Assembly: GCA_965652395.1 (NCBI GenBank)
Contig: CBFGUW010000009.1
Span: 1-64,000, forward strand
Direction: 5' to 3'
DNA length: 64,000 nt
DNA from: Saccharospirillum sp965652395
GTDB taxonomy: Bacteria > Pseudomonadota > Gammaproteobacteria > Pseudomonadales > Natronospirillaceae
In this document: one piece after another, positions 53,601 through 61,628 of the stretch
How positions within the stretch are numbered: position 1 is the stretch's first letter
How the letters are laid out: each line of letters begins with the position of its first letter
The notes under the pieces: generated by a model
Databases searched by the model: none
Told to the model about the DNA's origin: nothing
What the model saw: the letters and a program-made list of their open reading frames with translations, nothing else
Position numbers and translations under genes: made by a program

Positions 53601-54571
53601 TCACCTAGAAGCAGGCCTGCGGTCTGTTCCTCCGGGTCGTACTTGTTTACCTCGTCGTAGACCACCCGGAATTGATTGTAGGCTTCAACGAAGCTTTCCA
53701 TCTTATCCGCCACGCTGCCCGTATTGCGGCTGACATTCAGGCTGATTGTCCCATCGGTTACCTGGCTGGCATTGAGCGTGACGCCTTTGATCACTTCGGT
53801 GATCTGGTTGCTCTCTGAGCGAATTTCCAAACCATTGACCCGCAGAATGGCATCTTCGCCTTTCTGGGTCTCCGACATATTGGAGTTCGGATCATTTTGC
53901 GCGGCGTTGTAGGCAAGACCCTGCAGCCCGGCATCACCGTTAGCGGTGATTTCCATGCTGGTGGAATCGCCGGTTTCATCGCTGGTCAGCAACAGCCGGT
54001 AGCCGGAGCCGTCGTAAACAATGCTTGCGGTGATACCGTCCACATCTTTGTTGATAGTGTCTCGCAGACCGGAAAGGGTGTTGTTTTCAGAGGTGATATC
54101 AAGAGTAAAGGTAGTGGTTTCGGGGTTCTGCTCGAAACTGACGTAATCGCCCGTATTCTCATCGTAGGTGGTGGTACCCAGCTTGATGGTCAGTGTACCG
54201 GTTCCCACCGTGTCACTAACCGAGGTGTAAGCCTTAGAGGCCAACGTATGGGCACTGGCGACTTGGTCGACCGCAACTCGATAACTGCCCGGGTCGGCGG
54301 TGGAATTCGTGGTGGCGGTCAGGGCACTTTCATCGCTGCTGGTAGCGGTGGTCCCCTGGATGAGATTGGCGCTTGAGAGTCCGGCTGCAGCGCTTTGAAC
54401 ACTGCTCAGCACATTGCGCAATTCACCGAAGGCGGTGATTTTGGCCTGGACTTCCGCTTCTTTTTGATCGAGACGCAGATCAGTCGCTTCGCGTTCGGCC
54501 GCGATGATCTGATCCGCCAGGTCTGATGTCAGCAGACCCGAACCGATGCCCAAAGATTGAATGCTCGCCAT
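50666..54571 (-). CDS. fliD: Giant flagellar cap protein FliD
   Basis: 1301 residues, roughly twice to nearly three times the usual 450-680. The N-terminal (SLGIGSGLLTSDLADQIIAA) and C-terminal FliD helices (RIAAMEARLKSKFLYNDKII, TEDFLSQQFEALV) are normal. The added bulk is in the outward-facing middle, which repeats beta modules of the type SFDLTLTGTAADGVHSITL and FTLTVDGVDIEVTVDGDGT. FliD caps the filament and folds incoming flagellin. The enlargement matches that of the flagellin. A sigma-28 promoter lies 79 nt upstream. Confidence 0.95.
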   Translation of the reverse strand: MASIQSLGIGSGLLTSDLADQIIAAEREATDLRLDQKEAEVQAKITAFGELRNVLSSVQSAAAGLSSANLIQGTTATSSDESALTATTNSTADPGSYRVAVDQVASAHTLASKAYTSVSDTVGTGTLTIKLGTTTYDENTGDYVSFEQNPETTTFTLDITSENNTLSGLRDTINKDVDGITASIVYDGSGYRLLLTSDETGDSTSMEITANGDAGLQGLAYNAAQNDPNSNMSETQKGEDAILRVNGLEIRSESNQITEVIKGVTLNASQVTDGTISLNVSRNTGSVADKMESFVEAYNQFRVVYDEVNKYDPEEQTAGLLLGDSTLRSVYSQIRSGLNSIVEGLTGADFRSLADVGLETDQTDGFKLTLNRTKFVAALNENAEAMAGLLAKQQTLTDSQIRYVTQSDKTKPGTYDIVIDKAATQATWTGLSAGALDFVSDVVIGGSNDGFTLELNGTSRNVILEQGTYSDGDDLALMIQNAVNTAFSGTGHTATVNFDSDNQSLSIVSSKFGSASTVNIAAVDPTLANTLGLAPLGQGQVAGQYFSTLNDTAFGASTLPGTLAVTSDQGIDFDTNTVSFDLTLTGTAADGVHSITLDEDWSDVLDTDGNVSVDRDREDVLTYIQSELNNAGLNGIVSAEFNDANRLIFRTDPAAGSQTIDLSNINVTGADLLGLQAGAGTSGVTLSADAGIALSLSNRMSDVTSGAISIGAATYETSADLAAAIEAAINADAAIQAGAAGAQTVKGSRSLGSDVDFASDPSQFQFNLNGTDYTIDVDFATEGSTLGNIQLALDNTLGAGVVTASLDSNGLVLTTDATGSAQELEITKDGMGATTTAGSVDLSAGVDFSATPANFTLTVDGVDIEVTVDGDGTADTNDAESNLAVIQQALNTALTSAGGGGEFQAGDVVARLDASNQLYFETLSKNGTATESTYGADATIELKDSDANAQTVLGLADQGPNINGADGFGMALGAYQGFDSQATVSYEQNDDGNGRFVISFGNDTEVSLTAVNVVAAAQLGFSLTADTDPEMPRGQDVEGTINGVEATGSGQYLTASEGNEAATNGYLLGGAAADFNSAVTIDNTNNELKVVIDGTESGTITLDSGVYTTGDALAEHLKQKINSDATLLAAGKAVDVQYDEDTAVFGIFSVTKGTESSVRVSSIEAGAIDVFGMTTSTPGVKGKEASGEVDPAAGLMLRVTGSKTGDRGSITLVEGIFAKMEKTMKGLLGANGLITRRETALEEDAKGVKEDRSDLDARIAAMEARLKSKFLYNDKIISQLKSTEDFLSQQFEALVAANKSK

Positions 54572-54649
54572 AGTGTCACCCGATGTGAATAGCCATTGTC
54601 ATTTTGGTTGTCTTTTAGACAGGCCCAAAATAATGACAGGATATCGAGT

Positions 54650-54676
54650 GTATCGGCCGGGGCCTGAAACACTTGA
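54650..54676 (-). promoter_or_regulatory. Sigma-28 promoter for fliD
   Basis: Minus-strand TCAAGTGT-N11-GCCGATAC: 7 of 8 matches in the -10 and exact 11-nt spacing, 79 nt upstream of the fliD ATG. Confidence 0.7.
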
Positions 54677-54730
54677 TACCCTGTCTGTAACTGACTGTTG
54701 CTATCTTGTCAGGTTTTGTTGATCAGATCC

Positions 54731-55162
54731 TCAGACCTGAGCGGAAAACAACAGCAATGGCTCTTCCTGATTCAATTTTTGGGCCAACGATACAGCTTCT
54801 TCTCCTGGGATTTGGCGAATCAACTCTTCCGACTGTTTGTCGTACACCCGGATAATGGTGAGTCCTGCCTCTTCGTCCAGTTGAAAGCTCAACTTGCGCT
54901 CCGTGTTCTGAACATAATCGTTCAGGGTAGCCACGGCCTGCTCCAATTCCTCGGCTCTTGAAGCCTGACCGGAAGCTCCGGTCTGTTCTTCCTGGGCTTT
55001 GGTGTAGAGGCTGGCCGACTTCAGCGAGCTCTCGTTCACCGGGCTGAGCCCCGCTTCCGGCAAAACCTTACCGGTTTTTGGGCTGTCCGGTGTCGTCCGC
55101 GCCGCTGAACGTTCAGGGCGCGGGCTGTACGAGGCTTGATTGATATTGCTCAAGTCACTCAT
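54731..55162 (-). CDS. flaG: FlaG family flagellar protein
   Basis: 143 residues. A Ser/Pro-rich N-terminus precedes the FlaG domain: ATLNDYVQNTERKLSFQLD, EEAGLTIIRVYDKQSEELIR, QIPGEEAVSLAQKL. FlaG affects filament length in Vibrio and Pseudomonas. It is placed between fliC and fliD as in those genera. Confidence 0.92.
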   Translation of the reverse strand: MSDLSNINQASYSPRPERSAARTTPDSPKTGKVLPEAGLSPVNESSLKSASLYTKAQEEQTGASGQASRAEELEQAVATLNDYVQNTERKLSFQLDEEAGLTIIRVYDKQSEELIRQIPGEEAVSLAQKLNQEEPLLLFSAQV

Positions 55163-55216
55163 TGCACACCTCCAATCACCGTCGGTTAAACAAAGGGTTC
55201 ATCCGTTTCGGGATGA

Positions 55217-55244
55217 GGATAAGGGCCTTTTCAGGCCCCTATCC
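55217..55244. terminator. Stem-loop after fliC (likely terminator or attenuator)
   Basis: GGATAAGGGCC and GGCCCCTATCC pair with a TTTTCA loop, 12 nt past the fliC stop. No strong T-run follows on the minus strand, so partial read-through into flaG is plausible. Confidence 0.6.
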
Positions 55245-55255
55245 GATTACCCCTG

Positions 55256-58200
55256 TTAACCGAGCAGTGACAGCACCTGCTGCGGCCGCTGGTTGGCCTG
55301 CGCCAGGATGGAGATACCAGCCTGTTGCAGCACCTGAGTTCGTGACAGCTCAGCCGTTTCGGCGGCGAAGTCGGCGTCTTTGATCCGAGAGTTCGCAGCC
55401 GTCAGGTTCTCTGCAGTCACCTGCAGGTTGCTGACCGTGGACTCGAAGCGGTTTTGCAAAGCACCGAGTTCGGAACGCTGTCTGGATACGGTATCCAGGG
55501 CGTTGTCGATCGCGGAGATCGCTGCCTGAGCGCCTTCGTAGGTGGAAACGTCCACATCCTTCAGGAACTGGCCATCTTCACCACCACCGTAGGTGCCGAC
55601 CTTGAAGCCGAGCGAGTCAACTTCGTCGTTACCGTTGGTGCCGCCGCCAATTTCGATTTCCTTGGCGGATTTCAGCGTGACCGTTGAGTAGGTGGTTTCG
55701 TAAGTGTCACCTTCTGTCGCGACACCACGCTCACCGGCCACATCACTGGTAGTGGCTGTACCGATATCCGCTTCACCGATACCGTCTTGAGCGGAATCAA
55801 GACCGATGGCGGCCCCGAAGCCAATGCCTTCGCCCTGGTTGTTCGCTTCATCGTTGTCGATCGCTACAGAGATGTTACGGCCATCCGAAGCGGTCAAGGT
55901 GATGGACTCACCATTGTCTTCAGCCGTCACACCGGTCTGGGCAGACTTGGCATTGATCAAATCAATGGTCTGCTGACGGGTGCGGCCTTCATCCACTTCA
56001 CCTGTGCCATCGTCCAGCAGGGTTACGCTGCCGATGGAGACACCGTTGATGTAAATTTCACCAGTGTCACCCACGTCGTAGTTGGCGCCGGTGGAAGACG
56101 TGGCTGTCGCGAAGCCCGATCCGTCACCACCGACTACTGTGGTGGCGTTAACGGTGGCTGTTACACCCGTCTCGTCACTTACGTCGTTGATGGCAGCGGC
56201 GACCGCAATACCAGAAGCCGTTTTCAAACTGGACTTGATGGTACCGCCATCACTGGCTTTAGTCGCAGAGGCTTGGTCACTGTTCGGATCAGCCGCACCG
56301 ATGTTGACGCCATTGATGACCAAGTCGCCGTCACCCAGGCCGGTTAGTGGTTGTGTAATAGCGATGTTGCCATTGCTCGCAGTCACTGCCTCACTGGAAG
56401 TCACACTCAATGCCACAGCACCATTAGTGTTGAGGAATGTTGTGATTGACTGCGCGGTCACTGCGGTAGAACCGCGAGTACCCACTAGTGCTCGGTTAGT
56501 GGAGATACTGAATTCCCCTACATCGCCATCGGCAACTTCCACATCCTTAATATAACCAACCGCAACAACCTGACTACCAAGGGAGTTGGCCGCTGTAGTA
56601 CTTGCGGTAATTTGTAGCGCCGTTGTGCCACCGGTGCGTCCGGTCACTGTCACATCGATGTCATCACCACTGTTACCTGAGGTGGTTACCAACATTGTGA
56701 ACGCCAGCGTATTACCATTGATATCAGTCACTTGAACGTCAGCATTGGATTCAGTACCCAATACAGTCGCAACCAAAGTACCGGAAGTCAGTGCGTTAAT
56801 GGCTTCGGCAAAGGATTGCGAGGTGTCGGAAGACGAACCGGCAAACGTAATGGTTCCCAGTGACACACCCGAGGTGCCGGTGTCATAAATATTCAACACC
56901 GTACCTGTGGTCTGATTATTCAGGTCAGCACCGTCGAAAGTAACTTTGGTTTCAGCGACTGCATTGACGCCAGTAAACTGGTTCAGTGCGTCTCGGATCT
57001 TATCAGCACCAAAGTCCGCACCTGCACCAGTGGTACTTTGCAGGGAAATATCTCCGCCAGAGCCAAGTGTTACAGAGTTCCCCTGACCGTCGGAGATAGT
57101 CAAAACCTCTCCGCCAGCCGTACTGAAAGCAATTGATTCACCAGTAGTGGCATTACTGATAAACGCCAACCCTTTCCCTTCAAGACCGAAACTCACGGAA
57201 CCATTATTAATGGAATCCAAGGTTGTTTCAGTGATGCGGGTAGAGGTCAACTGGGCAGTAGCCCGGTCGTAAGTACCGGCTGCCAGGCCTGAGTTGGCCA
57301 AATCACCATTACCGGTACCGGATCCACCAGTGATCACGATACTGTCAGTATCGCCAGCGGCAACCAAGGTATAGCCACCCTCATAGGTGGTGTAAGACCC
57401 TGTGTTGGTAGAGGTATTGTAACTGGAACCCGCCGCCAAACCGGTGGCTTGGGCAACCTCATCCAGGCTCAAACTGCCGAAGCCGTTGGCGGTATCGAAA
57501 CCGATGGAGATGTTGCGACCATCTTCAGCTTGCAAGGTAATACCCAACGCATCAGAGTCGGTGTTAACCGCAACAATACCGGTTTGATCACTTACAGCGT
57601 TGATTGCCTGAGCGACGGAAGCCCGGGTACTGGCTGAATCGGAAGAGGTTTGCAGTTCAATCTCGACACCGTTCAACACCAGAGTACCGCTAGTAGCCTG
57701 GGCTTCCATTTCGGTACCGGCCGCCACGTTGGTGTTAACGAAAGCGTTCACACCAGTCTGGTCGCTTACTTTGTTGATGGCCGCGACTTTGGCGATCGCA
57801 GAGGCTTCCACGTTGGCGATAGAAGCTGTGTCGTCCTGAGCATTGGAAGAACCAATGGAGACACCGTTAATCACCAGATCGTTGTTTTGCAAACCATTGT
57901 CGGTACCAATGGCGGAGACACCTGACTGAGCGGATGAACCCAGTTTGGAGGCTGTCAGCTCGGAGATTTTTACGTCTACGGTCTGACCGGCGTTGGCGCC
58001 GATCTGGAAGGTACCCTGGAATTGACCGTCGAAGAGGTTACGACCGTTGAAGTTGGTTTCTTCAGCGGTACGGCTGATCTCCGCAACCAGTGCACTGACT
58101 TCCTGTTGCAGAGCAACACGGTCGTCGTCGGAGTTGGTGGCGTTGGCAGACTGAACCGCCAATTCACGAATCCGCTGCAGGTTGTCGGTCATGGAACCCA

Positions 58201-58444
58201 ATGCGCCTTCAGCGGTCTGCGCCAGGGAGATACCGTCGTTTGCGTTACGGATCGCCTGGTTCAAACCGCGGGTCTGGGATTCGAAGCGAGTGGAAATCGC
58301 CAAGCCCGCCGCATCGTCTTTAGCGCTGTTGATGCGCAAACCGGACGAGAGGCGTTCAAGAGCGGTTTGGTTTGCGCTCTGTGAACGGTCCAGGTTGCGC
58401 TGGGCGTTCAGAGAGGCAATGTTCGTGTTGATAATTTGAGGCAT
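55256..58444 (-). CDS. fliC: Giant flagellin FliC
   Basis: 1062 residues, about twice the usual size. The conserved N-terminal (MPQIINTNIASLNAQRNLD, GLRINSAKDDAAGLAIS) and C-terminal (ENLTAANSRIKDADFAAETA, ILAQANQRPQQVLSLLG) D0/D1 parts are intact. The roughly 770-residue middle repeats flagellin-hook-IN-like modules: LVINGVSIG and LVINGVNIG, INxVSDQTGV, and DGRNISIGFD / DGRNISVAID. These build outer D2/D3-type domains. The middle is Ser/Thr-rich, a likely glycosylation surface for the adjacent Maf protein. A sigma-28 promoter is at 58521. It is the only flagellin in the window. Confidence 0.97.
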   Translation of the reverse strand: MPQIINTNIASLNAQRNLDRSQSANQTALERLSSGLRINSAKDDAAGLAISTRFESQTRGLNQAIRNANDGISLAQTAEGALGSMTDNLQRIRELAVQSANATNSDDDRVALQQEVSALVAEISRTAEETNFNGRNLFDGQFQGTFQIGANAGQTVDVKISELTASKLGSSAQSGVSAIGTDNGLQNNDLVINGVSIGSSNAQDDTASIANVEASAIAKVAAINKVSDQTGVNAFVNTNVAAGTEMEAQATSGTLVLNGVEIELQTSSDSASTRASVAQAINAVSDQTGIVAVNTDSDALGITLQAEDGRNISIGFDTANGFGSLSLDEVAQATGLAAGSSYNTSTNTGSYTTYEGGYTLVAAGDTDSIVITGGSGTGNGDLANSGLAAGTYDRATAQLTSTRITETTLDSINNGSVSFGLEGKGLAFISNATTGESIAFSTAGGEVLTISDGQGNSVTLGSGGDISLQSTTGAGADFGADKIRDALNQFTGVNAVAETKVTFDGADLNNQTTGTVLNIYDTGTSGVSLGTITFAGSSSDTSQSFAEAINALTSGTLVATVLGTESNADVQVTDINGNTLAFTMLVTTSGNSGDDIDVTVTGRTGGTTALQITASTTAANSLGSQVVAVGYIKDVEVADGDVGEFSISTNRALVGTRGSTAVTAQSITTFLNTNGAVALSVTSSEAVTASNGNIAITQPLTGLGDGDLVINGVNIGAADPNSDQASATKASDGGTIKSSLKTASGIAVAAAINDVSDETGVTATVNATTVVGGDGSGFATATSSTGANYDVGDTGEIYINGVSIGSVTLLDDGTGEVDEGRTRQQTIDLINAKSAQTGVTAEDNGESITLTASDGRNISVAIDNDEANNQGEGIGFGAAIGLDSAQDGIGEADIGTATTSDVAGERGVATEGDTYETTYSTVTLKSAKEIEIGGGTNGNDEVDSLGFKVGTYGGGEDGQFLKDVDVSTYEGAQAAISAIDNALDTVSRQRSELGALQNRFESTVSNLQVTAENLTAANSRIKDADFAAETAELSRTQVLQQAGISILAQANQRPQQVLSLLG

Positions 58445-58520
58445 GGCTCTTATCTCCTTCGCCCTTCCAACCGCACTGATGGACGCTTGGCGCTGGCGAT
58501 GTTGTTCATTTACGTCCTAG

Positions 58521-58547
58521 TTAACGGCCCCTCCACATCACCCTTTA
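58521..58547 (-). promoter_or_regulatory. Sigma-28 promoter for fliC
   Basis: Minus-strand TAAAGGGT-N11-GCCGTTAA: 6/8 and 7/8 matches to the FliA consensus, exact spacing, about 77 nt upstream of the fliC ATG. Confidence 0.75.
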
Positions 58548-58596
58548 ATAACCTTTTCGAATAACCATGATTATTTTAATCACCTATGTAATCCTT

Positions 58597-58612
58597 TGGC
58601 ACAGTCCATGCT
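58597..58612 (+). promoter_or_regulatory. Sigma-54 promoter for maf
   Basis: TGGCACAGTCCATGCT: perfect TGGCAC box and GG-N10-GC spacing, 49 nt upstream of the maf ATG. It is divergent from the fliC sigma-28 site 50 nt away. Confidence 0.7.
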
Positions 58613-58660
58613 TTACACCTACCATAACTTACAGACATTGCCGCCCCAGGAGCGCTGTTA

Positions 58661-60721
58661 ATGAACCAGGCCAGTGAACTGCAGACCAAAATGGCTTTGA
58701 TGCGTCAAAAGAACGACGCTTTCTTTAAGGCTCATGAGCCCGTGATCTATAAACTGATCAAAGACAAAACCCTGGATCACAGCGAAATCAATATCATTCC
58801 TTCCGATGACGGTGCCCAGCTGGAAATCGACGTCAGCGAACGAGGCTCCTATCGCTATTACGGGCAAGGTATTGCCTACTCCGAACGGGAAGCGGCAAAG
58901 TTCCTGGCTCAATATGCCGATGGCAACACCATTAACAGCCTTGCCCCGCCCCCGATTGAATCCTTTATCTTCAACCGGACGGCCTCAAACCATTTCAAAC
59001 AGTTGGCGACCGACCTGTCACCCCGAATCAACTACGGCTTCCAATATCCCATCGAAGGCTTCATGCCTTTCATGGTGATACTGGGCGTGGGGCTGGGGTT
59101 TCATATTGAGAAAATCGTCGAAGAGCGGCGTATCGGAAGCCTGATCATTTTTGAACACAGCCTGGACCGGTTCATCACCAGCCTTTATACCCTCGATTGG
59201 GAATCGATCTACAAACCGTTCATGACCAGTGAGAACGGCTCCATCCAGATCGTTTTGTCCTACGGCACTATCAAAAACAACCATCGTGCCGCTCTGTGGA
59301 ATGAGCTCATCAAATACGCGCCTCACTTTCCCTTCAGCACCGTCCTTTATAACCACCTGATGGACGAGACCAATAACGACATCATTTCTAAAATACAGAC
59401 GGACGTGACGACCTTCACCAACCAGTGGGGTCACTTTGACGACGAGCTGAACCAATACAATAACGCGCGCCATAACCTGCTACAGGCCACCAAAGTGCTT
59501 GCCCCCACCCGTTTCAATGCCAACCCCCATATCCCAGTGGCGATCATGGGCGGCGGGCCATCCTTGGAAGGTAAAATAGATCTGCTGAAGGCAAATAGGG
59601 ACAAAATGCTGCTCATCAGTTGCGGCACCTCCATTGGAACACTGTACAGTTACGGTTTAAAGCCTCATATCCATGTCGAGCTTGAATCGGACCTGATCAC
59701 CTACGAGGCCCTGAGCAAATCCACAGACGAGGAATTCCGCAAAGGCATCCTGCTGATCGCCGCCGCCCAGGTAAACCCATTGGTCGGTACCCTGTTCGAT
59801 GATAAATGCATCTATTTTAAAGACTCGTCTTCGTTGGGTGCCCTGTTCGTTGAGGACCAGCGGGATGTCGTATCCAACGTCACCCCGACCTGCACCAATG
59901 CGGGTGTCGCACTTGCGGTGCGCATGGGTTTCAACCAGATATTCCTGCTGGGAACCGACTACGGCTTTGTTGACAAAGAGAAACATCACGCTCCAGGCTC
60001 CATCTACTACAAGGAGGGTGTATCCAAACCATTGGAAGAGTCAAACGACTTCGCCAAGCACAATCTGGTGGAAACTACCTCTGTCATGGGGAAAACCATG
60101 TGGACCAAGCCGATGTACTTCACGGCCAAGCGACGCGTGGAAGAAACCATTCGGTATTATCACAAGCAGGGCAAAAAGGTATATAACGGCAGCGACGGTG
60201 CCGTTATCCAGAATGCACCCTGGGTCTCCACCGAAAAAATGACGCAACTGCTTGAGAAAACCGAGGTAGGCGCCACCCCCGACGATCTTGTCGCCGGTAT
60301 ATTGGAATTCAGCAGTGAAATTAACCCGACGGTTATTGATCACCGTTCAGAGGAAATGATTGAGGTCGTTTCCTCCATGATGGACGTACTGATCAAGAAA
60401 GAGCCGAAGAGCACCAGCCTGTTCGATATTTCGAATTACGTCTTCCAATGCAATAACACCCTATCCCGGGAGTTCGTCGCCAAACTGGGAGCTCGGACTT
60501 ACTTTGTGCGCGGGCACATCTGGATCTTCCTGATGTTCTATTTCACCTACTGCGCCCTGGCCAAAACACCCGAAGACCGGATGTATATCAACACCTATCT
60601 GCGCAAATGGGTTAAAGAGAACAAGAAGCAGTTGACCCATATGATGAGGGAGATCATGTTTCAAAAAGTGCCGGTTGAAGAAGACCCTTGGGTGGTTAAG
60701 CCGTTCGATCGGCATGAGTAA
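58661..60721 (+). CDS. Motility accessory factor (Maf/DUF115), flagellin glycosyltransferase
   Basis: 686 residues. The DUF115/MptE-like core is visible: VAIMGGGPSLEGKIDLLKA, LLISCGTSIGTLYSYGLKPH and PTCTNAGVALAVRMGFNQIF, with LLGTDYGF. Flanking N- and C-terminal domains are as in other Maf proteins, which transfer nonulosonic acids (pseudaminic or legionaminic) to flagellin. AGGAGC precedes the start. It is divergent from fliC, consistent with acting on that flagellin. Confidence 0.9.
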   Translation: MNQASELQTKMALMRQKNDAFFKAHEPVIYKLIKDKTLDHSEINIIPSDDGAQLEIDVSERGSYRYYGQGIAYSEREAAKFLAQYADGNTINSLAPPPIESFIFNRTASNHFKQLATDLSPRINYGFQYPIEGFMPFMVILGVGLGFHIEKIVEERRIGSLIIFEHSLDRFITSLYTLDWESIYKPFMTSENGSIQIVLSYGTIKNNHRAALWNELIKYAPHFPFSTVLYNHLMDETNNDIISKIQTDVTTFTNQWGHFDDELNQYNNARHNLLQATKVLAPTRFNANPHIPVAIMGGGPSLEGKIDLLKANRDKMLLISCGTSIGTLYSYGLKPHIHVELESDLITYEALSKSTDEEFRKGILLIAAAQVNPLVGTLFDDKCIYFKDSSSLGALFVEDQRDVVSNVTPTCTNAGVALAVRMGFNQIFLLGTDYGFVDKEKHHAPGSIYYKEGVSKPLEESNDFAKHNLVETTSVMGKTMWTKPMYFTAKRRVEETIRYYHKQGKKVYNGSDGAVIQNAPWVSTEKMTQLLEKTEVGATPDDLVAGILEFSSEINPTVIDHRSEEMIEVVSSMMDVLIKKEPKSTSLFDISNYVFQCNNTLSREFVAKLGARTYFVRGHIWIFLMFYFTYCALAKTPEDRMYINTYLRKWVKENKKQLTHMMREIMFQKVPVEEDPWVVKPFDRHE

Positions 60722-60740
60722 GCCTCGAAGAAGAAAAGAC

Positions 60741-60765
60741 GGTCACTTTGGATATGAGAGTGACC
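60741..60765 (+). terminator. Possible terminator after maf
   Basis: GGTCACT and AGTGACC form a 7-bp stem 20 nt past the maf stop, followed by a pyrimidine run (TTCCCTTCC) rather than a pure T-tract. Confidence 0.45.
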
Positions 60766-60803
60766 TTCCCTTCCCCACCACAGCGATAGGACCAACTCAA
60801 AGC

Positions 60804-60831
60804 TTGACAAGAAATATCGATCCTTTATTGT
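60804..60831 (+). promoter_or_regulatory. Candidate sigma-70 promoter for the small secreted protein genes
   Basis: TTGACA, 16-nt spacer, TATTGT, about 60 nt upstream of the start at 60892. The -35 is perfect; the -10 matches at four of six positions. Confidence 0.5.
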
Positions 60832-60891
60832 AGCCTCTGCTGTCTTAGGGACAAATGGACCATAAGGTCAAGAACTCACAGGGACGAAGTT

Positions 60892-61221
60892 ATGAAATGT
60901 CTATCACTCCTCATCATCTGCCTCACTACCTGCCTTCAAGCTTTTGCCGCTTCTGACAGAATCACAATTAATCAAGTGTTTACCACAGCAGATGGTAGAT
61001 TCGCCGTTCAGGCCACTGGGATTCCTCCCAATGCCAACCAGGAGCAACCTTGCCATACTGAAGAATGGGCAAAAAAGTGGTTTGGGTTTAAAGTTGATGA
61101 AAACTCACAGTCTTTAGTTGCCACGCTTTTGTCCGCCAAGGCAAGAGGCGTATCTGTAACAATCGGCTCTTCTGGATGTGAGGGCGCTTGGCACAAAATC
61201 ACTTCTATATACTCTGATTAA
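60892..61221 (+). CDS. Small secreted protein, paralogue 1
   Basis: 109 residues with a clear signal peptide (MKCLSLLIICLTTCLQAFA, cleavage near residue 19). The mature part has two cysteines (EQPCHTEEW and SSGCEGAW) that could form a disulphide. It shares a pattern with the next gene: Cys, then a W/F-rich strand, an Ala-rich helix ending in a Gly-x-Ser-Val or Gly-Lys-Ser-Ile strand, then Gly-x-Cys. No function is recognised. Its A+T content is higher than that of the flagellar genes. Confidence 0.75.
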   Translation: MKCLSLLIICLTTCLQAFAASDRITINQVFTTADGRFAVQATGIPPNANQEQPCHTEEWAKKWFGFKVDENSQSLVATLLSAKARGVSVTIGSSGCEGAWHKITSIYSD

Positions 61222-61292
61222 GCATGCATACTACGGCATCAGCATCTTACTTTAGTAATCCACTTCAAATGAAACAACCAAAAGGACTAAAA

Positions 61293-61628
61293 GTGAAAAC
61301 ACTCACTGTTTTTTTGTCACTGCTCGTTACTCCCTGCGCCTTATTGGCTGCCGAAACCCATGGAAAGATAAAACATCTTTACTCTAACAGAGAAGGTGTT
61401 GCATTGTTCACGTTAACTACCCAACCAGGCGAAAGACCAAGCTGCGCTACAAATCATATGTGGGATTTCAAACTAGACTTAAGCAACCCCTATTCTAAAG
61501 AAATGATGAGCCTTCTATTGATGGCGCAAGCCACCGGCAAGTCAATTGGAGTAGGCTATAGTGGCAGCTGCGGAGAAGGTTTTCCCGCTATAGAAGCAAG
61601 ATATGTTTATTTTGCCAACCAGAACTAA
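61293..61628 (+). CDS. Small secreted protein, paralogue 2 (GTG start)
   Basis: 111 residues from GTG at 61293, chosen because AAGGA lies 7 nt upstream and a compact signal peptide follows (KTLTVFLSLLVTPCALLAAE). An ATG at 61269 would add eight residues. Two cysteines occur in the same places as in paralogue 1 (RPSCATNHMW and GSCGEGF). It lies 71 nt after paralogue 1 and its stop overlaps the convergent neighbour by 4 nt. Function unknown. Confidence 0.7.
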   Translation: MKTLTVFLSLLVTPCALLAAETHGKIKHLYSNREGVALFTLTTQPGERPSCATNHMWDFKLDLSNPYSKEMMSLLLMAQATGKSIGVGYSGSCGEGFPAIEARYVYFANQN

